From Bacillota bacterium (lineage in GTDB: Bacteria > Bacillota > Syntrophomonadia > Syntrophomonadales > Syntrophomonadaceae): a stretch of 64,000 nucleotides of DNA. Below are positions 7,120-16,121 of the stretch, in pieces. The notes below the pieces were generated by a model. That model was not told the DNA's origin, did no database searches, and saw nothing but the letters and a program-made list of their open reading frames with translations. Numbering within the stretch: position 1 is the first letter of the stretch; the number at the start of each line of letters is the position of its first letter. Position numbers and translations under genes: made by a program. The stretch lies in assembly GCA_023395515.1 (NCBI GenBank), contig JAEWZB010000020.1, forward strand, positions 18,796-82,795, given 5' to 3'.

Positions 7120-9231
7120 TTACTCTACCAACTCAAAATCTATCTTAGCATCATCTGTATCTACCCTGACTAACTGTACCCGGACTTCATCACCGATAGA
7201 AAACTTGCGGCCTCCATGGGTACCCACTAAGGTGTAGTTACGGTCGTTAAATTCATAGTAATCATCAGCTATGCTGGAAATGTGAACCAGACCTTCTACG
7301 GTATTATCTAACTCCACAAAGAAACCAAAGGACTGGACCGAAGAAATTTTGGCTGTAAATTCATCGCCCACAAACTGCGACATATACTGGGCTTTTTTAA
7401 TGTCGACTAATTCTCTTTCTGCTTCTTCAGCCTTCATTTCTTGTTGAGTGGAATGTTCACCGAAAGCAGCCATCTTTTTCTCTAAGCCCGCCCGTTTCTT
7501 ACCCTTCATACCGCCTTCTAAAAGCAAACTTAATACCCGGTGTACAATAAGGTCGGGGTATCTTCTGATGGGACTGGTAAAATGGCAATAATATTTGGAA
7601 GCCAGCCCAAAGTGTCCTAAGGCATGGGGTATATACCGGGCATGTTTCATGGACCGCAGCAATATTAGCGAAAGCAGTTGTTCTTCCGGCTTACCTTTAA
7701 TAGTTTGAATTATTTTTTGATAAACCCGGGGTTCTACTTTATCTCCTTGAACTTTATAACCAAAAGCCCCTACTACATGATTTACTTTAACTAAGGATTC
7801 TTCATCCGGCTTCTCGTGAACACGGTATAGTATAGGTATTTCTTGCCAAAACATATGTTCAGCCACTGTTTCATTAGCCTTAATCATGAAATTCTCAATC
7901 AGCATTTCGCCCGCGCCCCGCTCAAACTTCTTAATTTCAATGGGGAAACTATCTTTATCCACAATTACTTTGGATTCAGGAAAATCAAATTCCAAAGCCC
8001 CCCGGCCGATTCTTTCCTGCCTAATAATATCGGCCAGTTCTTTCATTAAATAAAAATCTTCTATTAAATCTTTATATTTCGCTTTAGTTTCCTCATCATT
8101 ATCAGTGATTATCTTATTAACATCAGTATAAGTCATGCGTTCCCGAACATTGATTACTGATTTACATAAATCATAATTAAATACCTTGCCCTTATTATCA
8201 ATATCCATTATACAGCTTAAAGCTAATCTATCTTTTTGGGCATTAAGACTGCATATATCATTAGAAAGCTCTTTAGGCAGCATCGGTAAAACTTTATCTA
8301 TTAAGTAAACACTTGTACCCCGGGCCATTGCTTCTTTGTCCAGTCTGCTCCCTTCCCGCACATAATGGGAAACATCGGCTATGTGCACCCCTAAACGATA
8401 GCCCTTATCTATTCTGGCAATGGAAACGGCATCATCCAGGTCTTTAGCATCTTCACCATCAATGGTGACCATTTTTACATTTCTCAAATCCCGTCGTTTC
8501 AGAATTTCCTCGGCACTCACCGGTTGGGCAGCCTCGCGGGCTTCCTCGATTACGGCCTCAGGAAATACCGACCTTAAACCATGCTTTTTAATAATAACCA
8601 AGACATCAAGACCAGGCTGTCCTTTACGGCCGAAAACTTCAACTATCTTGCCTTCCGGGTTTTTATCTTTAGTGGGCCACGCCGTTATACTGACTAAAAC
8701 CTTATCCCCGTTATTAACCTTAAGCTTCTTGCTGGGCTTTACATATACAGGATATATTTGCCTATCATCATCAGGAACTACTTGTATGGCATGTCTGCCC
8801 CTTTCAAAAGTTCCTACTAATTCCTTACTAGCCCTGGAAATTACCCGTATTACTTCCCCTTCAGGTCTTTGCGAGTTAACTCCCTTTTGCTGAATCCTCA
8901 CCATAACCTTATCACTATGCATAGCTCCGTTAAGATTAGTTCCATATACAAATACTTCCGGCATCCCGGCTTCATCAGGCACTAAAATGCCATAACCCCT
9001 ATGACTTAAGCGAATTATGCCTTTGGATAAGTTCATCATATCAGGCAAGCCATATTTATTCTTGCGGGTTTTGACTACTTCCCCATCTTTCTCCAGCCTG
9101 CCCATCAGCTTACTAAACTTAAGTTCATCTTCTTGATCATATATTTCAAAAACATCTAAAAGCTCTTTGTAAGCCAAAGGCCGATAAGTTTCTTGCCGCA
9201 TGTATTCTATTATGCCATCTCTAGTTATCAT
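7120..9231 (-). CDS. rnr: Ribonuclease R
   Basis: A 703-residue 3'-5' exoribonuclease of the RNB family. In order there are an N-terminal winged-helix/cold-shock region (about 1-215), the RNB catalytic domain (about 245-575) with the metal-binding run DGEDAKDLDDAVSI and HIADVSHYV, and a C-terminal S1 RNA-binding domain (about 625-700; VGDEFTAKISSVQSFGFFVEL). It lacks the long lysine-rich tail of some RNase R proteins, which accounts for its shorter length. It degrades structured RNA and, with SmpB-tmRNA, the faulty messages released during trans-translation. The gene precedes smpB; the 270-bp spacer between them holds a pyrimidine-rich tract at 7083-7110. Confidence 0.96.
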   Translation of the reverse strand: MITRDGIIEYMRQETYRPLAYKELLDVFEIYDQEDELKFSKLMGRLEKDGEVVKTRKNKYGLPDMMNLSKGIIRLSHRGYGILVPDEAGMPEVFVYGTNLNGAMHSDKVMVRIQQKGVNSQRPEGEVIRVISRASKELVGTFERGRHAIQVVPDDDRQIYPVYVKPSKKLKVNNGDKVLVSITAWPTKDKNPEGKIVEVFGRKGQPGLDVLVIIKKHGLRSVFPEAVIEEAREAAQPVSAEEILKRRDLRNVKMVTIDGEDAKDLDDAVSIARIDKGYRLGVHIADVSHYVREGSRLDKEAMARGTSVYLIDKVLPMLPKELSNDICSLNAQKDRLALSCIMDIDNKGKVFNYDLCKSVINVRERMTYTDVNKIITDNDEETKAKYKDLIEDFYLMKELADIIRQERIGRGALEFDFPESKVIVDKDSFPIEIKKFERGAGEMLIENFMIKANETVAEHMFWQEIPILYRVHEKPDEESLVKVNHVVGAFGYKVQGDKVEPRVYQKIIQTIKGKPEEQLLSLILLRSMKHARYIPHALGHFGLASKYYCHFTSPIRRYPDLIVHRVLSLLLEGGMKGKKRAGLEKKMAAFGEHSTQQEMKAEEAERELVDIKKAQYMSQFVGDEFTAKISSVQSFGFFVELDNTVEGLVHISSIADDYYEFNDRNYTLVGTHGGRKFSIGDEVRVQLVRVDTDDAKIDFELVE

Positions 9232-9288
9232 AAAATCCTCCTTGTAGATAAATCTATTCTTATTATTTCCCGTCCGGGCTTTTCTTAT

Positions 9289-9840
9289 CTATAATCCCAA
9301 GTCCGGTGCATATTTTTTCATACTTTCTAAACAAATAGTTAAAAATTCATCTAATTCTAAACCGATTTCTGTGCACATAGCCATTTGTTCACGATTAGCC
9401 CCTTTAGCAAAAGCTTTTTCTTTAAAACGCTTCTTCAATGACTTGAGCTGCACTTCTTCCAGCTTTTTATCCGGTCTTACTAAAGCGGCCGCGGTAATAA
9501 AGCCGCTAGTGGGGTCGGCTGCATATAAAGCTTTATCCAGCAAGCTTTTACGCTCCAGACCATGCATTTCATTATGTACTTTTACCGCATAAACTATATC
9601 TGCTTCTATTCCGTGCTTTTCCAGGATTTCTGATCCCAGCAGGGAATGACGGGCAAAATCTTCGGCGGTAATATCATAATCTATATCATGTAATAAACCG
9701 GCTAAGCCAAACTTTTCCACATCTTCCCCCAATTTTTCTGCTAAACCCCGCATTATAGCCTCCACCGCTATAGAATGGTTGATTAAATTTTCATTAGTTA
9801 AATATTCTTTTAACAAAACTAAAGCTGATTCTCTTTCCAT
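9289..9840 (-). CDS. HD/HDIG-domain metal-dependent phosphohydrolase
   Basis: A 183-residue single-domain protein. The HD signature appears as His21 (LINHSIAVEA), HD in GLAGLLHDIDYD, and a third His in FARHSLLGSEIL, with a later KVHNEMHG segment, consistent with a metal-bound phosphohydrolase of the small HDIG type. The substrate (nucleotide, cyclic nucleotide or other phosphate) cannot be read from sequence. It lies between the esterase and rnr genes, a slot empty in B. subtilis. The start is supported by GGGGGAG upstream of the ATG. Confidence 0.85.
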   Translation of the reverse strand: MERESALVLLKEYLTNENLINHSIAVEAIMRGLAEKLGEDVEKFGLAGLLHDIDYDITAEDFARHSLLGSEILEKHGIEADIVYAVKVHNEMHGLERKSLLDKALYAADPTSGFITAAALVRPDKKLEEVQLKSLKKRFKEKAFAKGANREQMAMCTEIGLELDEFLTICLESMKKYAPDLGL

Positions 9841-9942
9841 TACAAAATCTCCCCCTAATGCATCTATTATAATTTTTGCCCATAAAATGGCCCTTTAGAC
9901 AGTGAGGATAGTCTTATTCCTCTTAAGTATAATGCAGGACAA

Positions 9943-10689
9943 TTAGGACTTCATAAAGTCAATAATCAGACCGGCAACTTTTTCCCGGTCTTCACCCATA
10001 GTAGCCACATGGCGGGAATCCTCCAGCTCCACCAGCTCTACTAAACTATTTTTAGCTTTATCCATTACTACTTGGACACCCGCGGGATCAACCGTTTCAT
10101 CAGCTAAGGATTGGATTATTAATAAAGGGACGGTTAATTTATCCAGATTCTTTAAAACTATATCCCTAAAATTCATCATACTTAAAAAAGCTTTTACTGG
10201 AGTACAATCATAGGCAAAACGGCCTTTTTTCCTTAAGTCGGCTTGAGTCGCCTCTGACTTAGGAAAGTAGGGTTTTACCCACTGCAGCCCCAGAGCCAAC
10301 CCTCTTATAATTGGATAGCGCAGCTTAATAGGAGCGTTTATAGCTGTCACTCCTTTAATTTCAGGCAAGTTTATACCTAAATACAAGGCTAGTAAACCGC
10401 CTAAGGATAATCCCACTATATATACCTTATCATAGTTATCTATTAAATAACGGGCTTCATCCTCTACTGCCTGGTACCAATCCTGCCAAGTAGTACGGTT
10501 TAGAAAGCGGGGATGGGAACCATGTCCCGGCAAAAGTATACTGCTTACCGTTGCCCCACTATTCTCATGTACTATTTGGGCTACCGGGTATACTTCTGAA
10601 GGTGAAGCCGTAAAACCGTGAATAAATAAAACAGCTGTATTATTTCCACTTTTAAAAAATGGTTCAGCCTGAGCATAGACGTGAATCAT
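9943..10689 (-). CDS. Alpha/beta-hydrolase, Est30-like carboxylesterase
   Basis: A 248-residue cytoplasmic alpha/beta-hydrolase. Visible are the oxyanion segment LFIHGFTASPSE, the nucleophile elbow GLSLGG (Ser in G-x-S-x-G), an acid in SLADETVDP and the catalytic His in EDSRHVATMGED. This pattern and length match the carboxylesterase Est30/YvaK group, which hydrolyses short acyl esters in vitro; the physiological substrate is unknown. In B. subtilis the homologous yvaK lies between secG and rnr. Here hppA has come between secG and this gene and an HD gene lies between it and rnr. GGGGAG precedes the ATG. Confidence 0.88.
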   Translation of the reverse strand: MIHVYAQAEPFFKSGNNTAVLFIHGFTASPSEVYPVAQIVHENSGATVSSILLPGHGSHPRFLNRTTWQDWYQAVEDEARYLIDNYDKVYIVGLSLGGLLALYLGINLPEIKGVTAINAPIKLRYPIIRGLALGLQWVKPYFPKSEATQADLRKKGRFAYDCTPVKAFLSMMNFRDIVLKNLDKLTVPLLIIQSLADETVDPAGVQVVMDKAKNSLVELVELEDSRHVATMGEDREKVAGLIIDFMKS

Positions 10690-10715
10690 TTAAAAACTCC
10701 CCTTATTTAAGTATT

Positions 10716-10817
10716 AGAAAAACTTGGATTTCTCCAAGTTCTTAGACGTAGGCGAAATCCAAATTTTTCTTATACTATCAACATAAAATTTTTATACTTT
10801 CTGATAGTATAAAAAAA
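10716..10817. repeat. Dispersed leader repeat, copy 1 (hairpin plus ACTATCA/TGATAGT module)
   Basis: Two parts. At 10717-10732 and 10754-10769 GAAAAACTTGGATTTC is repeated inverted (15 of 16 match), with a further small hairpin inside. Next to it, 10768-10815, is a module with TATACTATCAACAT, TTATACTTTCTGATAGT and a polyA run. The same module recurs at 50707-50758. It lies just past the hppA terminator and upstream of the esterase start, so it forms the leader of the downstream gene. Confidence 0.65.
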
Positions 10818-10839
10818 CAGGTGGATTAATTTCCACCTG
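10811..10839 (-). terminator. Terminator after hppA
   Basis: Minus strand CAGGTGGA-AATTAA-TCCACCTG followed by seven T residues, 30 bases past the hppA stop codon. Confidence 0.88.
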
Positions 10840-10868
10840 CCTTTTAATATACTTTTTCTAAATATATT

Positions 10869-12839
10869 TTACAAGAATAAGGGCACAAATACTAGGGATA
10901 CAATAGTCATGAGCTTAATTAAGATATTTATTGAAGGACCCGAAGTATCTTTACAAGGATCACCTACGGTATCGCCAACTACACCGGCTGCATGAGCATC
11001 ACTGCCCTTGCCGCCATAATTTCCGGCTTCAATGAATTTCTTAGCATTATCCCATGCCCCACCGGCATTAGCCAGCATAATAGCTAAGCAAACCCCGGAT
11101 GCCAGAGCTCCGGCTAACATTCCTGCTAAAGCCTCCACGGAAATCAGACCCATAGCTAAAGGAGCTGCCACCGCTAAAATACCCGGAATAATCATTTCTC
11201 TAATAGCTGAAGTTGTACTAATGTCAACACATTTAGCATAATCAGCTTTAGCTTTACCTTCCATAAGACCAGGAATCTCCCGGAATTGACGTCTTACTTC
11301 TTCTACCATTTCCGCAGCAGCTCTGCCTACTGCACCCATAGTTAAAGCACAGAAGAAGAAAGGCAACATGGCCCCAATCAGTAATCCCACTATAACCATA
11401 GGATTTAAGAGGTCAATACTTTCAATATTGGCTACTTGGGCAAAAGCAGTTAATAATGCTAGAGCAGTCAGCGCCGCTGAACCTATAGCAAAACCTTTAC
11501 CAATAGCTGCAGTAGTATTTCCTACCGAATCCAGCTTATCAGTAGTTTCTCTAACCTCGTGAGGCAGTTCCGCCATTTCGGCAATTCCGCCGGCATTATC
11601 CGCAATAGGCCCATAAGCGTCAACGGCCACTACCATTCCGGTAGTTGCTAACATACCTACTGCAGCTAAAGCTATACCATAAAGGCCCCCGGTAAAATAA
11701 GCAATAATAATAGCGATACTAATTACCAAGACAGGGAATAAGGTAGATAACATTCCTACCCCCAGACCGGCAATTATAGTAGTAGCCGGACCAGTTTGAC
11801 ATGATTTGGCAATACTTTGCACCGGCTTGTACTCGTCAGAAGTATAATATTCAGTAATTAATCCAATTAAAGAACCGGCTATAAGGCCAGCTACCAAGCC
11901 CCAGAAAACACCAAATTGCTCGCTAGGCAACAGATATCTAACCGCAAAAAAAGCAATAACCACTAACAAGCCTGCGGAACCAAAGGTTCCCGCATTAAGG
12001 GCTTTAAGGGGATTAGATTTTTCGTCAGTTCTAACCAAGAATGTACCTATAATGGAAGCCACAATCCCACCAGCAGCTATTATCATAGGCAGTAATACTC
12101 CGCCTATTCCTAAAGTAGCAAATCCCACTGCCCCTAAAGTCATAGCCGCAATAATGGAACCTACATAAGACTCGAAAAGGTCGGCACCCATTCCGGCCAC
12201 GTCACCAACGTTATCCCCTACATTATCAGCTATAGTAGCAGGGTTGCGGGGATCATCTTCAGGAATACCTGCTTCAACCTTACCTACCAAGTCAGCTCCA
12301 ACATCAGCAGCTTTAGTATAAATACCGCCGCCCACCCGGCCAAATAGGGCTATAGAACTGCCGCCCAGAGCAAAACCGTTAACTATGGTAGGATCTTTAA
12401 AAATCAAATAAAGAATACCCAGACCTAATAGACCTAGGCCAGAAACCGACATACCCATTACGGCTCCACCAGAAAATGCGATACCTAAAGCCGCATTTTG
12501 TGAAGTACGAGCCGCATTAGCAGTTCTAACATTTGCTTTAGTAGCAACATTCATACCTATGTATCCTGCCAAAGCTGAACAAAAACCGCCCGTTAGAAAA
12601 CATATAGCAGTCTGCCAATCAATAAAAATCGCCAATACCGCAAAAACAATGATTACAAACAAAGCCAGGGCTTTATATTGTCTGGATAAGAAAGCCATAG
12701 CTCCTTCGTGAATATGTCCAGCTATTTCTACCATTTTTTCCGTACCTGGATCTGCTTTACTTACTTTAGCAGATAAGTACAAGGCAAAGAGGAGAGCTAA
12801 AGCTCCCCCGGCAGGAGCGTAAATTACTAAATTTTCCAT
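10869..12839 (-). CDS. hppA: Membrane-bound ion-translocating pyrophosphatase (K+-dependent type)
   Basis: A 656-residue polytopic membrane protein with about 16 predicted helices. It couples pyrophosphate hydrolysis to H+ or Na+ export. The PPi-site motifs are present: GGGIYTKAADVGADLVGK, DNVGDNVGDVAGMGADLFES, and near the C-terminus GDTVGDPCKDTSGPS. The segment GNTTAAIGKG carries Ala and Gly at the two positions that mark the K+-dependent class; K+-independent enzymes have Lys there. K+-dependent enzymes include both Na+ and H+ pumps, and I cannot tell which this is. AAGGAG lies 14 bases upstream, separated from the ATG by a three-codon ORF (ATG-ATG-GCT-TAG). It interrupts the usual secG-est linkage. 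Confidence 0.95.
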   Translation of the reverse strand: MENLVIYAPAGGALALLFALYLSAKVSKADPGTEKMVEIAGHIHEGAMAFLSRQYKALALFVIIVFAVLAIFIDWQTAICFLTGGFCSALAGYIGMNVATKANVRTANAARTSQNAALGIAFSGGAVMGMSVSGLGLLGLGILYLIFKDPTIVNGFALGGSSIALFGRVGGGIYTKAADVGADLVGKVEAGIPEDDPRNPATIADNVGDNVGDVAGMGADLFESYVGSIIAAMTLGAVGFATLGIGGVLLPMIIAAGGIVASIIGTFLVRTDEKSNPLKALNAGTFGSAGLLVVIAFFAVRYLLPSEQFGVFWGLVAGLIAGSLIGLITEYYTSDEYKPVQSIAKSCQTGPATTIIAGLGVGMLSTLFPVLVISIAIIIAYFTGGLYGIALAAVGMLATTGMVVAVDAYGPIADNAGGIAEMAELPHEVRETTDKLDSVGNTTAAIGKGFAIGSAALTALALLTAFAQVANIESIDLLNPMVIVGLLIGAMLPFFFCALTMGAVGRAAAEMVEEVRRQFREIPGLMEGKAKADYAKCVDISTTSAIREMIIPGILAVAAPLAMGLISVEALAGMLAGALASGVCLAIMLANAGGAWDNAKKFIEAGNYGGKGSDAHAAGVVGDTVGDPCKDTSGPSINILIKLMTIVSLVFVPLFL

Positions 12840-12889
12840 AACTAAGCCATCATCTCCTTGAAATATTTTAATCTTCTGCCTAATTTATT

Positions 12890-13117
12890 TTACAGCAAAG
12901 CTAATAACAGAGTTGTTAGGACAAAACCTGCTGCCACATAGCCAGTTATCTTGGCCAGAAATTCATCTACACCTTTGCTCTTACTTCCGAATATAGCCTC
13001 ACTTCCTCCGGCAATACTTCCGGAAAGACCCGCACTTTTACCGGATTGCAACAGTATTACCGTGATAAGACCCAAAGCAAATAATATTTGGAATATAAGT
13101 ATTATTGTTGTAAGCAA
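12890..13117 (-). CDS. secG: Preprotein translocase subunit SecG
   Basis: A 75-residue protein with two membrane helices (about 3-23 and 53-75) joined by the conserved LLQSGKSAGLSGSIAGGSE loop. It is the small accessory subunit of SecYEG. It starts at TTG 13117 with GGAGG seven bases upstream. It follows eno by 85 bp and begins the secG-est-rnr-smpB-ssrA block conserved in Bacillota. Confidence 0.95.
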   Translation of the reverse strand: MLTTIILIFQILFALGLITVILLQSGKSAGLSGSIAGGSEAIFGSKSKGVDEFLAKITGYVAAGFVLTTLLLALL

Positions 13118-13159
13118 TATTTCACCTCCATTCCATTTTCCTCTCCAAAGTCACAGTAT

Positions 13160-13189
13160 ATTCTAGCATAACCATATCAATAAATACAA
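13160..13189 (-). promoter_or_regulatory. Candidate promoter of secG
   Basis: Minus strand TTGTAT (13189-13184), 18 bases, then TAGAAT (13165-13160) preceded by TGC, giving an extended -10. It lies about 43 bases upstream of the secG TTG start. No hairpin lies between eno and secG, so read-through from the glycolysis operon is also possible. Confidence 0.4.
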
Positions 13190-13202
13190 TGTTTGTCCTT
13201 TA

Positions 13203-14489
13203 CTACTTGTTAAGGTTATAAAATACCTTTAAACCATTATACCGGGCAAATACATCTAATTCTTCTTCAATTCTTAATAATTGATTATATTTAGCGATTC
13301 TATCGGTTCTGGCCGGGGCGCCGGTTTTAATTTGGCCGGCATTAGTAGCTACAGCAATATCGGCAATAGTAGAATCTTCTGATTCACCGGAACGGTGAGA
13401 TATGACACAAGTATAGCCGGCTTTTTTAGCCATTTCCATAGTATCCAGGGTCTCGGTTAAGGTCCCTATTTGGTTAACTTTAATAAGAATACTATTACAT
13501 ACCTTTTCCTTAATGCCCCGGGACAGCCTTTCGGTATTAGTAACAAATAAATCGTCACCTACCAACTGAATTTTATTTCCCAATACATCAGTTAGCTTTT
13601 TCCAGCCCGCCCAATCGTCTTCAGCCAAACCGTCTTCTAAAGAAATTATGGGATATTTTTGGGTTAACCCCACATAAAAATCTACCATTTCATCGGAACT
13701 TAACACCTGGTTAGTGCTTTCCAAATAATATTTGCCATCTTTAAATAATTCAGTAGCAGCCACATCTAAAGCTAAATTAATGTCTTCTCCGGCTTTATAA
13801 CCAGCTTTATTAATAGCTTCTAATATTACATCTATAGCTGCTTCATTAGAAGGTAAGTTAGGAGCAAAGCCACCTTCATCTCCTACTGCCGTAGCTAATC
13901 CTTTATCAATTAAAACCTTTTTAAGCGCATGATATACTTCAACTCCCATGCGCAGTCCTTCGGCAAAAGACTCGGCACCGGTAGGTACAATCATAAATTC
14001 CTGAATATCTACATTATTATCCGCATGTTGGCCTCCATTTAAGATATTCATCATGGGGACCGGAATCTCCTTAGCATTTATTCCCCCGATATATTGATAT
14101 AAAGGGATGTCTAAAAAATTAGCTGCCGCTCTGGCCGTAGCTAAAGATACACCTAAAATAGCATTAGCTCCTAGTTTACTTTTATTCGGAGTACCATCTA
14201 ACTCCAGCATTAAATCATCTATATCTATTTGTCTTAAAGCATCCATACCAATTACTTCCGGAGCTATTATTTCATTAACATTAGCCACTGCCTTTAAAAC
14301 GCCTTTTCCATTATAACGCCCGCTATCCTCATCTCTTAGTTCTACGGCCTCATAAGCCCCGGTAGAGGCACCGGAAGGAACTATAGCCCTGCCCATAGTA
14401 CCATCTTCTAATATTACCTCGACTTCTACGGTAGGGTTGCCTCGGGAATCTAAAACTTCCCGGCCAAATACATCAACTATAATGCTCAT
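13203..14489 (-). CDS. eno: Enolase
   Basis: A 428-residue enolase, standard length, converting 2-phosphoglycerate to phosphoenolpyruvate in the cytoplasm with Mg2+. Key segments are FGREVLDSRGNPTVEVEV, the flexible loop with SGASTGAYEA, the metal ligands in LALDVAATE, SLEDGLAEDDW and LVGDDLFVTN, and the catalytic Lys/His region KVNQIGTLTET and CVISHRSGES. The start is ATG 14489 (MSIIVDVFG) with AAGGGG upstream; the frame is open further 5' but those codons are not conserved. It is the last gene of the cggR-gap-pgk-tpi-gpmI-eno operon. Between it and gpmI is a 90-bp spacer carrying repeat tracts. Confidence 0.97.
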   Translation of the reverse strand: MSIIVDVFGREVLDSRGNPTVEVEVILEDGTMGRAIVPSGASTGAYEAVELRDEDSGRYNGKGVLKAVANVNEIIAPEVIGMDALRQIDIDDLMLELDGTPNKSKLGANAILGVSLATARAAANFLDIPLYQYIGGINAKEIPVPMMNILNGGQHADNNVDIQEFMIVPTGAESFAEGLRMGVEVYHALKKVLIDKGLATAVGDEGGFAPNLPSNEAAIDVILEAINKAGYKAGEDINLALDVAATELFKDGKYYLESTNQVLSSDEMVDFYVGLTQKYPIISLEDGLAEDDWAGWKKLTDVLGNKIQLVGDDLFVTNTERLSRGIKEKVCNSILIKVNQIGTLTETLDTMEMAKKAGYTCVISHRSGESEDSTIADIAVATNAGQIKTGAPARTDRIAKYNQLLRIEEELDVFARYNGLKVFYNLNK

Positions 14490-14579
14490 AAAAATCCCCT
14501 TCTTTCTCATATGTAAAGTGTAAGGGATGAGGGGCGAGGTTTCTTTTATTAGAATCCGCACGCCTTACCCCTTATACTC

Positions 14580-16121
14580 CTAACTCCTAACTAAAGGTTT
14601 CCCCATCATTTCCTCTGGTATGCTTAAACCCAGCAAATATAATATAGTAGGGGCGATATCTTTTAAAGAACCATCTTCATCCAAGACCGCGTCCTGATAT
14701 TTTTCACCTACCAGAATAAAAGGCACTTTTTCTAAGGTGTGGGCGGTGTAGGGAACCCCAGTATTAGGGCAAGTCATCATTTCGCAATTGCCATGGTCAG
14801 CCGTAACTAATACCGTTCCCCCTTTAGCTAAAACTAAATCTACCACTTCTTGTAAACAGGCATCGACTACTTTTACCGCTTGCACTGCTGCATCCAGAAC
14901 TCCGGTATGACCAACCATGTCCGGGTTAGCATAGTTTATAATAATTACATCATATATATCTTTATTAATTTCTTCTTTAGCCTTAAGAGTAATCTCATAA
15001 GCACTCATTTCCGGCTTAAGATTATACGTTGCCACCTGGGGTGAAGGAATTAGAATGCGGGTCTCTCCCGGGTTAGGTTCTTCAACTCCTCCATTAAAAA
15101 AGAAGGTAACATGGGCATATTTCTCGGTTTCCGCAATTCTAAGCTGTTTTAACCCTTGGCTGGCCAGTACTTCACCTAAAGTATTATTCAGGTTTTGGGG
15201 CTTAAAAGCTACTGCAGCAGCTAAAGTTATATCATATTGGGTCATACCTACAAAATAGGTTTTAGGCCAAACCTTCCGGTCAAAATGCTTAAAATCAGCC
15301 TCTACCAAGGCTCGGGTAATTTCCCGGGCCCGGTCAGCCCTAAAGTTAAAAAATATTATACTGTCACCATCGGTGACTGTCCCTACCGGTAATCCCTTTT
15401 CATCAATTATTACCACCGGTTCTACAAACTCATCAGTTACCCGCGCTTCGTAACTATTATCTATAGCTGCATAAGCATTAGGAGCTTTTAAACCTTGGCC
15501 CCTAACCATAGCTGCATAAAAAACTTCTATGCGCTCCCAGCGGTTATCTCTATCCATGCCATAAAAGCGTCCGGATAAAGTAGCTATTTGACCTACCCCG
15601 ATTTCCTTCAGCTTTTTTTCTACTGCGGCAATAAATTGCGGGGCACTTTTAGGGGCTACATCACGTCCATCCAGAAATCCATGGATAAACACTCGGGATA
15701 GACCATGATCTTTACACATTTTTAAAAGGGCAAATAAATGGTCAAGGTGGCTATGGACTCCCCCATCAGAAAGCAGTCCCATAAGATGTACTGCTCTACC
15801 TTGCTCCTTAGCATAGTTGATAGCTTTTAAAAATTCTTCATTACTAAAAAAAGATTTATCTTCAATAGCATTAGTAATGCGGGTAATTTCCTGATAGACA
15901 ATTCTTCCCGCTCCCATATTTAAGTGGCCTACTTCGGAATTACCCATTTGTCCTGCGGGCAAGCCTACATCTTGACCGCAGCACCGCAGTAAGGTCGCGG
16001 GATATTTACTCCTCAAGTCATTGTAATGGCAGGGATTGGCTATGGCTATAGCATTATTTTTAGCTTCAGTCCTATTACCCCAACCATCCAGTATCATTAA
16101 TACGATAGGTTTATCAGCCAT
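14580..16121 (-). CDS. gpmI: 2,3-bisphosphoglycerate-independent phosphoglycerate mutase
   Basis: A 513-residue alkaline-phosphatase-fold mutase interconverting 3- and 2-phosphoglycerate with two Mn2+. The N-terminal metal site is LMILDGWG. The phosphoserine is in MGNSEVGHLNMGAGRIVYQ. Substrate loop DGGVHSH, HGFLDGRD and RFYGMDRDNRWER are present, and the C-terminal metal site is NYANPDMVGHTG and TADHGNCE. I start at ATG 16121 (MADKPIVL) because family members begin there and AAGGA lies 9 bases upstream; GTG 16130 is the alternative. It overlaps tpiA by 8 bases, implying coupled translation. Its last codons merge with a repeated CTCCTAACTCCTAACT tract. Confidence 0.97.
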   Translation of the reverse strand: MADKPIVLMILDGWGNRTEAKNNAIAIANPCHYNDLRSKYPATLLRCCGQDVGLPAGQMGNSEVGHLNMGAGRIVYQEITRITNAIEDKSFFSNEEFLKAINYAKEQGRAVHLMGLLSDGGVHSHLDHLFALLKMCKDHGLSRVFIHGFLDGRDVAPKSAPQFIAAVEKKLKEIGVGQIATLSGRFYGMDRDNRWERIEVFYAAMVRGQGLKAPNAYAAIDNSYEARVTDEFVEPVVIIDEKGLPVGTVTDGDSIIFFNFRADRAREITRALVEADFKHFDRKVWPKTYFVGMTQYDITLAAAVAFKPQNLNNTLGEVLASQGLKQLRIAETEKYAHVTFFFNGGVEEPNPGETRILIPSPQVATYNLKPEMSAYEITLKAKEEINKDIYDVIIINYANPDMVGHTGVLDAAVQAVKVVDACLQEVVDLVLAKGGTVLVTADHGNCEMMTCPNTGVPYTAHTLEKVPFILVGEKYQDAVLDEDGSLKDIAPTILYLLGLSIPEEMMGKPLVRS

